From JAWMQL01 sp033283165 (GTDB lineage Bacteria > Pseudomonadota > Gammaproteobacteria > Pseudomonadales > Halieaceae), in NCBI GenBank assembly GCA_033283165.1, contig JAWMQL010000003.1, positions 558,001 to 622,000 of the forward strand: a stretch of DNA of 64,000 bases. Direction: 5' to 3'. Within the stretch, counting starts at the first letter, position 1; each line of letters begins with the position of its first letter. The notes below the pieces were generated by a model that was given only the letters and a program-made list of their open reading frames with translations, had not been told where the DNA came from and made no database searches. The position numbers were made by a program, and so were the translations under genes. Of the stretch, positions 8,243 through 16,596 are shown in pieces.

Positions 8243-9414
8243 GCGATATTTACCCGATTGCAGTCCCCAAGTGGGGCATCGAGATGGTGGAAGGCACCAT
8301 CAATGTCTGGAACAAGCAGGAAGGTGACAGCGTCGCCAGGGGTGACGAGGTCTTCGAAATGGAGTCGGACAAGATCGTCAACGTCTGGGATTCGCCGGTC
8401 GACGGCGTGCTGCGCCGCATCATTGCCCGGGAAGGCGATGCTCACCCGGTGGGCGCCCTGCTCGGCGTCATCACCCGCGGTGAGGTGGACGACGCAGCGG
8501 TGGACGCTTTTATCGCCGAATTCAGCGGTGCTGGCGCGGCGGAGCCTGTGGCTGAATCCGCGCCGGCGCAGGCAGCCACTGCAACTGCCGGCGGCCCCAA
8601 CGACGCCTATACCCGGTCTTCGCCCGCGGTACGCCGGCTCGCCGACCAACTGGGCGTGGACCTGAACACGGTTACCGGCACCGGCCGCCGTGGCCGTATT
8701 ACCGAAGACGATGTGAAAGCGGCGGCGGGTGGCAGTGGCGGCGCGACCGATGAGGTCGAGGTGATACCGCTGACCGCCACCCGCAAGACCATCGCCAAAC
8801 GCCTGACCCGGGCCAAGCAGGACATTCCGCACTACTACCTGAGCGTGAAGTGGCGACTGGATGGCCTGCTGGCGCACCGGGCGGAGCTGAATGCCGGCGG
8901 CGGACAGAAAGTTTCGGTCAACGACCTGCTGGTGTATTGCGTCGGACAGGCCCTGCTGAAGGAGCCGCGGGTCAATATCAACGTGGTGGACGACAGCATT
9001 CACCAGTTTCGCAGCGCCAATGTCTCGGTGGCTATCGCCACCGAAGACGGCCTTTACCCGGTTACCCTGCGCGGGGTGGAATCCCTGTCACCGCAGGATA
9101 TTGCTGCGGCTACCGCGGCCGCCGCTGAGCGGGCCCGCACCGGCAGCCTGACCGCGGAAGACCTCAGCGGCGGCAGTTTCACCGTGTCCAACCTGGGCAT
9201 GTTCGGGGTGGACCAGTTCACCGCCATCATCAACCCGCCCATGGGAGCCATCCTGGCCCTGGGAGCGGCGACAGGGCAGCCGGTGGTGGAAAACGGCGAA
9301 CTTAAATCCGCCACGATGATGACCGCCACCCTGTCCTGTGATCACCGCGCCATCGATGGCGCCGTGGGGGCAGCGTTTCTCCAGGTACTGGCCGCAGAGA
9401 TCGACGCGCTATGA
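8239..9414 (+). CDS. dihydrolipoamide acyltransferase E2
   Basis: 391 aa from a GTG that overlaps the E1 beta stop. There are three parts. A lipoyl domain spans about 1-78 with the lipoylated lysine K45 in MESDKIVNVW. A peripheral-subunit-binding domain lies at about 124-160 (YTRSSPAVRRLADQLGVDL). The catalytic core runs from about 168 to the end with the H-x3-DG motif in CDHRAIDG. It transfers the acyl group from E1 to CoA. The subunit-binding domain implies docking of an E1 and an E3, yet E3 is not in this operon and is probably borrowed from elsewhere in the genome. Confidence 0.94.
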   Translation: MSDIYPIAVPKWGIEMVEGTINVWNKQEGDSVARGDEVFEMESDKIVNVWDSPVDGVLRRIIAREGDAHPVGALLGVITRGEVDDAAVDAFIAEFSGAGAAEPVAESAPAQAATATAGGPNDAYTRSSPAVRRLADQLGVDLNTVTGTGRRGRITEDDVKAAAGGSGGATDEVEVIPLTATRKTIAKRLTRAKQDIPHYYLSVKWRLDGLLAHRAELNAGGGQKVSVNDLLVYCVGQALLKEPRVNINVVDDSIHQFRSANVSVAIATEDGLYPVTLRGVESLSPQDIAAATAAAAERARTGSLTAEDLSGGSFTVSNLGMFGVDQFTAIINPPMGAILALGAATGQPVVENGELKSATMMTATLSCDHRAIDGAVGAAFLQVLAAEIDAL

Positions 9415-9450
9415 GCGACTGACCCGGCCGCCCGGATGACTCATGTTGCT

Positions 9451-9499
9451 GTTGGGCCGGGGCGATTGGCCAGTGGCCGGCCCCGGTTTCAGGCCCAAC
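9451..9499. terminator. hairpin between convergent E2 and SnoaL genes
   Basis: GTTGGGCC (9451-9458) can pair with GGCCCAAC (9492-9499). Inside or alternative to it, CCGGGGC (9457-9463) pairs with GCCCCGG (9480-9486), followed by TTT. It lies between the E2 stop and the end of the convergent SnoaL gene. It could end transcription from both sides, but the T-tract is short, so the terminator role is tentative. Confidence 0.4.
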
Positions 9500-9905
9500 C
9501 GAGTTGCTGCAGGCTGATGGTGTCGTTCCAGATCTTCGTCATGTGCCGGATGCGCGACCCGTCGAACTCCATCACGTAGGCGTAATCGGCTGCGACCGTA
9601 TTACCCGTGGGCTCACCGGGCCCACCGGGGCCGGTCTGGGTCCCGTGGAAGATCGCGCAAGCGGCGACGCAGTTCCGATCTTCGTCCTCGGCGAAAAATT
9701 TCAACTCGTAGTGCCCGTCGGGTATCGGTGTCAGCAGGTCCTTCATCCACTCACAGTAGCCCTCCAGGGTCGCGATATCTGCAAGCGCACCGGTTTGTGC
9801 GGAGAACGTTGCTTCCGGGACACAGTACGACTGGCATCCCGCCCATCCCTTGCCCGTTTCGCAGGCTTCGAAGAACAACCTGGCCTTATCGAGATTGCCA
9901 CTCAT
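9489..9905 (-). CDS. SnoaL/NTF2-like protein
   Basis: 138 aa starting MSGNLDKARLFFEACETGKGW at the ATG 9903-9905, six nt after AGGAG. The upstream ATG pair and a longer reading lack a ribosome site. Small NTF2-like alpha+beta cone fold is suggested by the pattern FFEACETGKGW, LEGYCEWMKDLL, DGHYELKFFAED and DYAYVMEFDGSRIRHMTKIWND. Members act as isomerases, cyclases, dehydratases or simple binding proteins. No catalytic assignment is made. It is the last leftward gene before the convergent E2 and may be read from the acyl-CoA ligase operon. Confidence 0.75.
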   Translation of the reverse strand: MSGNLDKARLFFEACETGKGWAGCQSYCVPEATFSAQTGALADIATLEGYCEWMKDLLTPIPDGHYELKFFAEDEDRNCVAACAIFHGTQTGPGGPGEPTGNTVAADYAYVMEFDGSRIRHMTKIWNDTISLQQLGWA

Positions 9906-10010
9906 CATATACTCCTCTGGTGCCGTCAAGGCCCCGTGCTGAACGGATTCACTGACCACGGACGCCTGGCGCCGGTGTCGGTTGACCCATCAAGTGTAGA
10001 CCAAACGCCC

Positions 10011-10802
10011 TCAGGAAAGCGGGTAGCCCATCAGATAGGTGACCGGCTGGAACTTGCGGGTACCGAGTTCACCGACCTCCCAGTGATAGTCGTTGGCAGG
10101 CAGGCTGTCGACCAACGCCTGCAACTCCTCCGGTGAATAGGTCCTCAGGCAGGACACAAAGCCATCGAACAGCGCGCACAGCGGGACGATGGGTATGACG
10201 TAGGTCAGCAGTAACCGCGACCAGCGGAACGGCTTTACAAAGGGCGACTGCAGCAGGGTCCCTAGCGGCGCCATCGCAATCACAAACAGCGTCGGCAGGA
10301 ATTTTCGGGAGGTGAACTCGAACAGGCCGATCCCTTCATTGTTGCGCACGGCGTCGGCGATTATCTTGCGCCCGTCCTGCGGGCGGAAGTGATGGAAGCC
10401 GGTGAACACCGTTCTGAAACCGCTCATATCTGCGGGGACCTCAAACGCCGAGATGCTGTCGGACCGATAGTCTAGTCCTGTGCCCAGCAGCCGTTGTGTT
10501 CGCTCGAAGGCTTTCAGGTTGGGGAATTTATCGGTTAACAGGACACGGATTCCCGGGTCGGCGTCGGCGGCCATCTCTGGCAGCAGAGATGGCCAGGGAC
10601 CGCCCCCGCCTGAACACAGATCAATAATCCTGTCGCTTCCGGCTTTTTCCAGCGCCTCCAGTAACAGCGGGACAACCGGGAAGTACACTTTCCCCTTATT
10701 GATCGAATGCTGCAGGATGTCCGTGATGCAATCGCGTATTACGCGGGGACAAAAAGAAAGGTCTTCTATCTCGAACAGGTGAAGTCTTTTCTTAAGCAGC
10801 AT
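10011..10802 (-). CDS. class I SAM-dependent methyltransferase-like protein
   Basis: 263 aa. Residues around 58-68 (RIIDLCSGGGGPWPSLL) form a glycine-rich SAM-binding motif I. VLLTDKFPNLKAFE follows as motif II, and a later strand reads FRTVFTGFHHFRPQDG. The C-terminal half has a long hydrophobic stretch (about 165-215, rich in FVIAMAPLGTLLQS and LLLTYVIPIVPLCALF), suggesting membrane association. Substrate is unknown. It lies 78 nt downstream of the MDR reductase on the same strand and may belong to that operon. Confidence 0.7.
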   Translation of the reverse strand: MLLKKRLHLFEIEDLSFCPRVIRDCITDILQHSINKGKVYFPVVPLLLEALEKAGSDRIIDLCSGGGGPWPSLLPEMAADADPGIRVLLTDKFPNLKAFERTQRLLGTGLDYRSDSISAFEVPADMSGFRTVFTGFHHFRPQDGRKIIADAVRNNEGIGLFEFTSRKFLPTLFVIAMAPLGTLLQSPFVKPFRWSRLLLTYVIPIVPLCALFDGFVSCLRTYSPEELQALVDSLPANDYHWEVGELGTRKFQPVTYLMGYPLS

Positions 10803-10880
10803 CGGTTGCCCCGCGCCTGAAGTTTCTGCTGAAACGTCATGATAGACCAGACGCTGGCAGCGCGGGTAAGCCGGTTCGGG

Positions 10881-11885
10881 TCAGCTTGACACCCGTACCA
10901 CCTGCTTGCCGACGTTGGCGCCAACGAACAGGTTCATCAGGGCCTGCGGCAATTGCTCGAAACCCTCCAGCACGGTTTCGCGATGGCGCAGCTCCCCGCT
11001 GCGCAGGTGACCGGCCAGTGCCTCGACCGCCTCGGGAAAGCGGTGCGCGTAATCGAGCACGATAAAGCCCTCCATGCGGGCCCGGCGGTAGATCAGGTTG
11101 AAATAGTTGGCCGGGCCGGGAAGCGGGCCGGTTTCGTTGTAGCGGGATATGCCCCCACACAACACCACGCGCGCACCCTGGGCCAGGTTGGCCAGCGCGA
11201 TATCGAGAATCTCGCCACCGACGTTGTCGTAGAAAACATCCAGGCCGGCAGGACACAGCTCCGCCACCCGCGCCGTGGTGTCCTCGGACCGGTAATCGAC
11301 GGCGGCCTCAAAGCCCAGTTCGTCTACCAGCCAGCGACACTTCTCCTCGCCGCCCGCGATCCCCAGTACCCGCGCACCATTCAGACGGGCCAGCTGCCCC
11401 GCGATCGAGCCGGTTGCGCCGGCGGCGCCGGACACCAACACCGTGTCACCCGACTGCGGCTGACCGATATCGAGCATACCAAAATAGGCTGTCAGGCCGG
11501 TGATTCCCAGTACGTTGAGCGCGGCCGCGGGCTCGATCCCGGCAGGCACCGGGCTGAGCGGTACCGCGCGCCCGCCGCCGGTCGCGTAGCGCCGCCAGCC
11601 CCAGGCGCCCATGACCAGGTCCCCTTCACTGAAGCGGTCGTTGCGCGTCGACAGCACACGCCCCACCCCGCTGCCGCGCATGACATCCCCTATCTGCAGG
11701 GGCGCCACGTAATCCACCCGCGCTTCCATCCAGCCCTTCATCGCCGGCTCCACTGCCAGATACAGGGTCTCCAGCAGCACCTCGTCTTCCGCGGGCTCCG
11801 GTACGGGGGCGTCGACCAGTTTGAAATCGGAGGCCCTCACCGGCCCGACCGGCCGCGCGGCGAGCAGGAAGTGCTGGTTGTTCAC
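10881..11885 (-). CDS. NADP-dependent MDR oxidoreductase (zinc-less, alkenal/enone reductase type)
   Basis: 334 aa from a GTG at 11883-11885, four nt past the acyl-CoA ligase stop; longer readings run into the ligase gene. It begins with VNNQHFLLAARPVGPVRASDF, and has YLAVEPAMKGWM near the N-terminus. The nucleotide-binding motif is VSGAAGATGSIAGQLA, followed by GIAGGEEKCRWLVDELGFEAAVDY and DVFYDNVGGEILD. These are signatures of the leukotriene-B4-dehydrogenase/CurA-like group that reduces activated C=C bonds with NADPH. A paralogue sits at 17316-18326. It is the last certain gene of the leftward CoA-ligase operon. Confidence 0.9.
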   Translation of the reverse strand: MNNQHFLLAARPVGPVRASDFKLVDAPVPEPAEDEVLLETLYLAVEPAMKGWMEARVDYVAPLQIGDVMRGSGVGRVLSTRNDRFSEGDLVMGAWGWRRYATGGGRAVPLSPVPAGIEPAAALNVLGITGLTAYFGMLDIGQPQSGDTVLVSGAAGATGSIAGQLARLNGARVLGIAGGEEKCRWLVDELGFEAAVDYRSEDTTARVAELCPAGLDVFYDNVGGEILDIALANLAQGARVVLCGGISRYNETGPLPGPANYFNLIYRRARMEGFIVLDYAHRFPEAVEALAGHLRSGELRHRETVLEGFEQLPQALMNLFVGANVGKQVVRVSS

Positions 11886-11889
11886 GGGC

Positions 11890-13494
11890 TCAGGCGCCCT
11901 CGCGCAACTGCTTGCGCAGGATGTCTTTTTTGACCTTGCCGCTGGGGGTTCGCGGCAGGTCTTCCACCAGGATAACCCGCTCCGGGATCTTCTGCCGGGC
12001 CAGGCCCTGGCTTTCGGTGAAGGCGGCCAACTCGGCCTGGTCCAGGCCCTCGCCGCCTGCCGCCGGGATGATGTAGGCACACACACCCTCACCCAGCCGT
12101 TCGTGCGGCATGGAAACCACCGCCGCCTCACGGACGCCGGGATGGTGGTGCAGGCAGTCCTCTATTTCCTTGGCGCTGAGGTTCTCACCGCCGCGGATGA
12201 TAATGTCTTTCTTGCGGTCGGTGATCAGGATGGCGCCTTCCGGGGTGCGTTGACCGATATCGCCGGTAAGGAAGTAGCCGTCCCCGGTGTGCGCCTCACG
12301 ATTCTGCTCGGGGTCGGCGTAGCCCAGGAACATGCCCGGCCCGATCGCGGCGATCTCTCCATCGACGCCGTCCGCAACCTCGTTGCCGTCGTCGTCGAGA
12401 ATTTTCACCTGGTAACCGTACACGTGGCCGTCTGTGGTGGCCGCCAGGTGCGGGTCGTCCAGCCAACCCAGGGTGATGATCGGCGCCTCGGTACTGCCGT
12501 AGACCCGCACGGTCTTGCAGTTGTCCAGCACCTCGTAGGCACGCAGCACGAGTTGCGGCGGCACCCCGGCGCCACCGCAGGAAAACTGGCGCAGGCTGGG
12601 CAGGCCGTCACCGCGCGCCTCGGCCACGTTGAGTAATTCCAGCAGGAACGGGGTGGCCGCCACGGTCAGGCTGGCCCGGGTACGGTTGATGAACTCGATG
12701 GCCGCTTCCGCGTTCCAGCGCTCCATCAGGGCGCAGCGCGCTTCGCTGTTGAAAGGAATGCCGAGGCCACTGCTGTAGCCGGTAATGTGGGTCACCGGGG
12801 ACGGCATGAACATCACGTCGTCGCGGGTGATATTGCCGTGCTCGATCGCATTGTCCGCGACGCGCATCAGGGTGTTGTGACTGTGCAGCACGGCCTTGGG
12901 GAAGCCGGTGGTGCCGGACGTGTAGAGACGGCACTTGACGCTGTTGGGGTCGATTTCGGGCAGGCCGTCCAGCGCCGCCGGCTCATTGTCAACCAGGTCT
13001 TCATAGCGCAGGGCACCGTCGTGGGCACTACCGGCACGCAGGGTGATGATGTACTCCAGATCCGGCAACTCGGCCCGCAGACCCTGCAACATGTGAATGT
13101 AGTCGATACTGCGGTATTGGTCCGGGATCAGGATCGCCCGGGTGCGCGCGTCTTTCAGTATGAAGCGCAACTCCGCGTCGCGATAGATCGGCACGATGGG
13201 ATTGACCACCAGGCCCAGGGCGGAGGCGGCAATATCCAGCGCAGCGCCCTCGACCCAGTTCGGGAACTGGAAGCTGACCACATCACCCTGCTCCAGTCCC
13301 AGACCCCGGAGACCGGTGATCAGGCGGCGCCCCTGGTCGGCGATCTGCGCATAGGTCACATCGTTGCCGTCCTCGAGGTAAAAAGCTATCTCGTCGCCAA
13401 TTTCCGCCGCCTTGCGAAAGGCCTCCCGGGCCAGGGTCGTATTGCGCCAGGTGGGGCCGTCGCGCGCAATGCGTTCTGCCGTCAACGGGTTCAT
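11890..13494 (-). CDS. acyl-CoA synthetase (AMP-dependent ligase)
   Basis: 534 aa ANL-superfamily ligase. The ATP/AMP P-loop YTSGTTGFPK is at 191-200. YGSTEAP, YFLTGDIGQRTPEG, DRKKDIIIRGGENLSAKEIE and PRTPSGKVKKDILR (catalytic Lys) follow in order. It activates a carboxylic acid to its CoA thioester through an acyl-adenylate. All motifs are intact. Its start overlaps the Rieske stop by 4 nt (ATGA), and its stop lies 4 nt before the MDR gene, so it is firmly inside the DUF35-thiolase-Rieske-ligase-MDR operon. It is the only ligase in the cluster and so probably supplies the CoA ester used by both acyl-CoA dehydrogenases. Confidence 0.95.
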   Translation of the reverse strand: MNPLTAERIARDGPTWRNTTLAREAFRKAAEIGDEIAFYLEDGNDVTYAQIADQGRRLITGLRGLGLEQGDVVSFQFPNWVEGAALDIAASALGLVVNPIVPIYRDAELRFILKDARTRAILIPDQYRSIDYIHMLQGLRAELPDLEYIITLRAGSAHDGALRYEDLVDNEPAALDGLPEIDPNSVKCRLYTSGTTGFPKAVLHSHNTLMRVADNAIEHGNITRDDVMFMPSPVTHITGYSSGLGIPFNSEARCALMERWNAEAAIEFINRTRASLTVAATPFLLELLNVAEARGDGLPSLRQFSCGGAGVPPQLVLRAYEVLDNCKTVRVYGSTEAPIITLGWLDDPHLAATTDGHVYGYQVKILDDDGNEVADGVDGEIAAIGPGMFLGYADPEQNREAHTGDGYFLTGDIGQRTPEGAILITDRKKDIIIRGGENLSAKEIEDCLHHHPGVREAAVVSMPHERLGEGVCAYIIPAAGGEGLDQAELAAFTESQGLARQKIPERVILVEDLPRTPSGKVKKDILRKQLREGA

Positions 13495-14876
13495 GGCTTG
13501 TTCAGGTACTTGTCCAGGGTCTGGTGAAAATGACGGATCCGCACCTCCTGGTAGTTCCCGAGGGTGATCGCTCCCTTGCGGGAGGCTTTCATCCCCTTCT
13601 GGACCTGGGGCAGGTTGGCCGCATCCTGTTCGAATACCCGGGCCAGACCGGCCCCCAACACATGGGCGGCATTGGCGAAGGGCTCGTCGATTCCCAGCTT
13701 TACCGTGATGGCATCCGCCGGGGGACGCTCTCCCGCCGGGTAGCGAGTCAACAGGTAGATGTCCATGATGCAGCTGTCCACGTCGTCACCGTTGGGTCGG
13801 TGGCGGTAGGTAATTACCGTGTTGTAGCCCGCCCAGGGCGCGAAATTGGGGAACAACAGGTACAGGGTGGAATCCATCAGTTCGGACATGGTGGACACAT
13901 GGGTTACGTCTTCACCCACCTGCTCCGACACGGCGGGCAGGCTCAATTCTGCAAGTTTTTCGCGCGCTGTCTGGTTCGGCGCCACCTCGGGCCGATCTTC
14001 GCTCCCGGCCAGTTCCATCATGTGGTCCATGGAATCCTGTTCGGTAAAGCGATCGGCGTCGCTGGGATTGGCCACCCCATAGGCGGTGATGGTACGGCTC
14101 ACGTGATCGCCCCAGACGTCGTACTGGGAATTGTCGATGGCCTGGAATGACAGCAGCTGGGGGTGGGTCGCTATCGCGTGGTAGGACTCGATAAAGGCCT
14201 CGAGTACCGCTTTCCAGTTCGCCCCGATAACCTTCTGCACATGAGCCGATACGTAGCGCTGCTCGTGTTTCCACTCCCTGAAGTGTTCCGGCAGGATACC
14301 GAGGTAGTCCTGGAAGTCCTGCGGTTCATCGGCCATGTTGATGAACACCCAGCCTCCCCAGGTAGCCACGTGAACCTCTGGCAGCTGGAAATCTTCCTCC
14401 TTCACGTGAGGGAAATCCCACTGGCAGGGGGCGCCCTGGAAGGCACCGTCGAGACTCCAGGACCAGCCATGGTAGGGACAGCGCAGGCTGTCCGACCGCC
14501 CCGCGCCCCGCTTCAGGGCCCGGCCCCGGTGCAGGCAGGAGTTGTAATAGGCCTTGATCTCACCGGGCGCGGTACAGGTCAGGACGATGGAGTCATTGAC
14601 GATATCGTAGACGTAGTAATCGCCGGTTTCATGCAGTTGGCTCTCCCGGCACACCATTTGCCAGGTTCTGCGCCAGACCTTCTCGACTTCCAGATCAAAA
14701 AACTCGCGGGAGGTCCAACGCTCGATAGGCAGGTCCTCGGAACCCAGGTAGGTATTGGTGGATTCGCGCAGGGCGGCCGGCACCGGTACCTGCTCCCGGT
14801 CGAGTAGCTCCTGGAAGCTGTAGGACGGGTCCCGAGCGGCAATCTGCTCATCAGTCAGTTTCACTTTTTCGTTCAT
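13491..14876 (-). CDS. Rieske non-heme iron oxygenase, alpha subunit
   Basis: 461 aa, longer than the Rieske protein at 5064. The [2Fe-2S] ligands are C114-x-H116 and C133-x2-H136 (NSCLHRGRAL, RCPYHGWSW). The catalytic iron site is WKAVLEAFIESYHAIATHPQ, with H233, H238 and bridging E230. It is of the aromatic-ring-hydroxylating dioxygenase alpha type, with no beta subunit or electron-transfer partner nearby. Its position between an SCP2-type thiolase and an acyl-CoA ligase suggests it oxygenates either the free acid before activation or a late intermediate. Confidence 0.93.
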   Translation of the reverse strand: MNEKVKLTDEQIAARDPSYSFQELLDREQVPVPAALRESTNTYLGSEDLPIERWTSREFFDLEVEKVWRRTWQMVCRESQLHETGDYYVYDIVNDSIVLTCTAPGEIKAYYNSCLHRGRALKRGAGRSDSLRCPYHGWSWSLDGAFQGAPCQWDFPHVKEEDFQLPEVHVATWGGWVFINMADEPQDFQDYLGILPEHFREWKHEQRYVSAHVQKVIGANWKAVLEAFIESYHAIATHPQLLSFQAIDNSQYDVWGDHVSRTITAYGVANPSDADRFTEQDSMDHMMELAGSEDRPEVAPNQTAREKLAELSLPAVSEQVGEDVTHVSTMSELMDSTLYLLFPNFAPWAGYNTVITYRHRPNGDDVDSCIMDIYLLTRYPAGERPPADAITVKLGIDEPFANAAHVLGAGLARVFEQDAANLPQVQKGMKASRKGAITLGNYQEVRIRHFHQTLDKYLNKP

Positions 14877-14891
14877 CCTCTTACCCTCTGT

Positions 14892-16040
14892 TCAGCGCGA
14901 CAGGATAGTCACTGCGCTGATTCCCGGCGCGCCGTAGACATGGGTGTAACCCAGCAACGGCTCCCCCGGCACCTGCCGCTCGCCAGCCTCTCCCCGCAAC
15001 TGCGTCACGTTTTCCACGATCTGTCGCAGGCCGGAGGCGCCAATGGGTTCGCCGTTGGCCAGGCAGCCGCCATCGGTATTGACCGGCAACCGGCCATCGA
15101 TCTGTGTCTCACCCCTGGCCAGCATGTGCTCCTGCTCACCGTGCTCACAGAAACCGTTCTCCGCCATGTGCATGATCTCGGCCCCGGACTCGGTATCCTG
15201 TAACTGTGCGACGTCGATGTCGCCGGGCCCCACGCCACTGGCCTCGAAGGCCGCGCGGGACGCATCCACCGTCGGTCCGCCGATGTGTTCCAGCGCCTGG
15301 GAGGGGGCGAACACCTCGAAGGAGCCATACTGGCGTGAGCGCAGGACCGCCCCTTTCACCCGTATCGGTTTGCGACCCAGTTGCCCTGCCCTGTCGGCCC
15401 GGCACACCACCAGCGCCGCCGCGCCTTCCGAGGGCGAACAGAACATGAACTTGGTCAGGGGATCGTTGACCATCATGGCATTGGCGATCTCCTCCCGCGG
15501 CACTGGCGTGCGGCGCCAGGCGTTGGGGTTCTTCGCGCCATTGATGAACGCCTTCTCGGCCACGGCTGCCAGGGTGTCACGGCTGATTCCGTAGTCATGC
15601 ATATATTTCTGGATCTTCATGGCGAAAAACTGGGTGGTCAGCATCATCCCGGTTTCGCCGTACCAGCGCCCCAGCCCCAGCGCTTCCGGGTCGGCGTTGA
15701 AGGCGCCCCGCTCGTGTTTGTCGAAACCCACCACCAGGCCGATGTCGAACTCGCCGGACTTGATCGCCTGGCAGGCCGCCAGCAGTGAACTGCCACCGGT
15801 GGCGCAGCCGTTGGCCACATTGGTGAAAGGCAGACCGGTCAGGCCCAGTTCATTGACCAGCGAATCCGCGCTGCCGGAACTGGCGCTGCCACCGTAGGCG
15901 AACTGCATATCGCGCCAGTCGACGCCCGCATCCGCCAGCGCCGCGCGGGCAGCAAAGGCGCCCTGCTGCAGACCGCTGCGCCCCGGCGTCCGGCCGAAAG
16001 GGTGTAAACCCACACCGACTATCGCCACCTCAGTCATCAC
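14892..16040 (-). CDS. thiolase-superfamily protein (SCP2/lipid-transfer type; possible retro-aldolase)
   Basis: 382 aa. The N-terminal thiolase half has the nucleophile-like Cys79 in NGCATGGSSLLAACQAIKSG. In the C-terminal half the usual histidine motif GHPxGA reads GEPIGASG, and the end is HVYGAPGISAVTIL instead of the CxGxG of true thiolases. Such changes occur in SCP2-type proteins that pair with DUF35 proteins; the Ltp2-ChsH2 pair in steroid side-chain degradation is a retro-aldolase. The DUF35 gene overlaps its start by 4 nt, which supports that kind of complex. Thiolase or aldolase activity is undecided. Confidence 0.88.
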   Translation of the reverse strand: MMTEVAIVGVGLHPFGRTPGRSGLQQGAFAARAALADAGVDWRDMQFAYGGSASSGSADSLVNELGLTGLPFTNVANGCATGGSSLLAACQAIKSGEFDIGLVVGFDKHERGAFNADPEALGLGRWYGETGMMLTTQFFAMKIQKYMHDYGISRDTLAAVAEKAFINGAKNPNAWRRTPVPREEIANAMMVNDPLTKFMFCSPSEGAAALVVCRADRAGQLGRKPIRVKGAVLRSRQYGSFEVFAPSQALEHIGGPTVDASRAAFEASGVGPGDIDVAQLQDTESGAEIMHMAENGFCEHGEQEHMLARGETQIDGRLPVNTDGGCLANGEPIGASGLRQIVENVTQLRGEAGERQVPGEPLLGYTHVYGAPGISAVTILSR

Positions 16041-16471
16041 AACTCCTCCACGGGCCTGAAGGCATAAGTCACGCGTTCCCTGCCCTCCTCATCCCGATTC
16101 CAGACCTGGAAAACCAGCTCCATGGCCATCCCCACCCGCAACTTAGCCGGGTCGTTCTCGGTCAACCGCCCCTCGACCCGCACTGCACCGGGCAATTCCA
16201 CATACCCCACGCCGTAAGGCTGGAAGGTTTCGGGGGTTTCGCCGCTGTTATAGGGCGACTTGGGCAGGAAGCGCTGTACCGTCCAGGTCCAGAGCGTGCC
16301 GCGCGTGGGCAGTTCCTCGATGTCGACGTCAGCGCTGCCGCACGCAGGGCAGCTGTCCCGCACGGGAAATTCGGCGCGCTTGCAGTCACGGCAACGGGAA
16401 CCCAGCAGGTGGGGATTCTCGGCCGGCCAGGTAAACAGTCCATCCGCTATCGGCAGGGCTTCAGGAGACAT
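16037..16471 (-). CDS. Zn-ribbon/OB-fold DUF35 protein (ChsH2-like partner of the thiolase)
   Basis: 144 aa from the ATG at 16469-16471, with GAGG about 10 nt upstream; a GTG at 16480 is also possible but is too close to that site. A rubredoxin-like zinc ribbon has C27-x2-C30 and C41-x2-C44. An OB-fold follows, with GTLWTWTVQRF and YGVGYVELPGAVRVEGRL. DUF35 proteins bind the acyl-CoA and cap SCP2-type thiolases or aldolases. It is the first gene of the leftward operon, and an operator-like repeat lies just upstream (16525-16545). Confidence 0.9.
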   Translation of the reverse strand: MSPEALPIADGLFTWPAENPHLLGSRCRDCKRAEFPVRDSCPACGSADVDIEELPTRGTLWTWTVQRFLPKSPYNSGETPETFQPYGVGYVELPGAVRVEGRLTENDPAKLRVGMAMELVFQVWNRDEEGRERVTYAFRPVEEL

Positions 16472-16524
16472 AGAGAACACACCTCATTTTTTCCGCTATA
16501 GTAGCAGCATCAATCGCTTAAAAA

Positions 16525-16545
16525 CAGTCAGGTTTGTTTCTTTTG
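16525..16545 (+). promoter_or_regulatory. class 2 operator-like repeat upstream of the DUF35-thiolase operon
   Basis: CAGTCAGGTTTGTTTCTTTT, extended upstream by AAAA, gives the inverted repeat AAACA, eight bases, TGTTT. The same layout is seen at 28473-28497 and 35957-35981. It lies about 55 nt upstream of the DUF35 start, a plausible operator or promoter-overlapping position. Confidence 0.5.
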
Positions 16546-16548
16546 TGA

Positions 16549-16596
16549 GAGCCCTCAGCCAATAAAGAGCCCTCAGCCATAAAAGAGCCCTCAGCT
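16549..16596. repeat. 18-bp unit in three tandem copies at the SDR gene end
   Basis: GAGCCCTCAGCC starts at 16549 and 16567, and GAGCCCTCAGCT at 16585, each 18 nt apart, with AATAAA or ATAAAA between. The third copy contains the TGA stop of the leftward SDR, so the two other copies look like duplications of the gene's 3' end. Confidence 0.8.

Noticed and set aside
16549..16596. Possible short CRISPR-like repeat array
   Set aside because: The repeats are directly tandem, 18 nt apart, with no unique spacers and no cas genes nearby.
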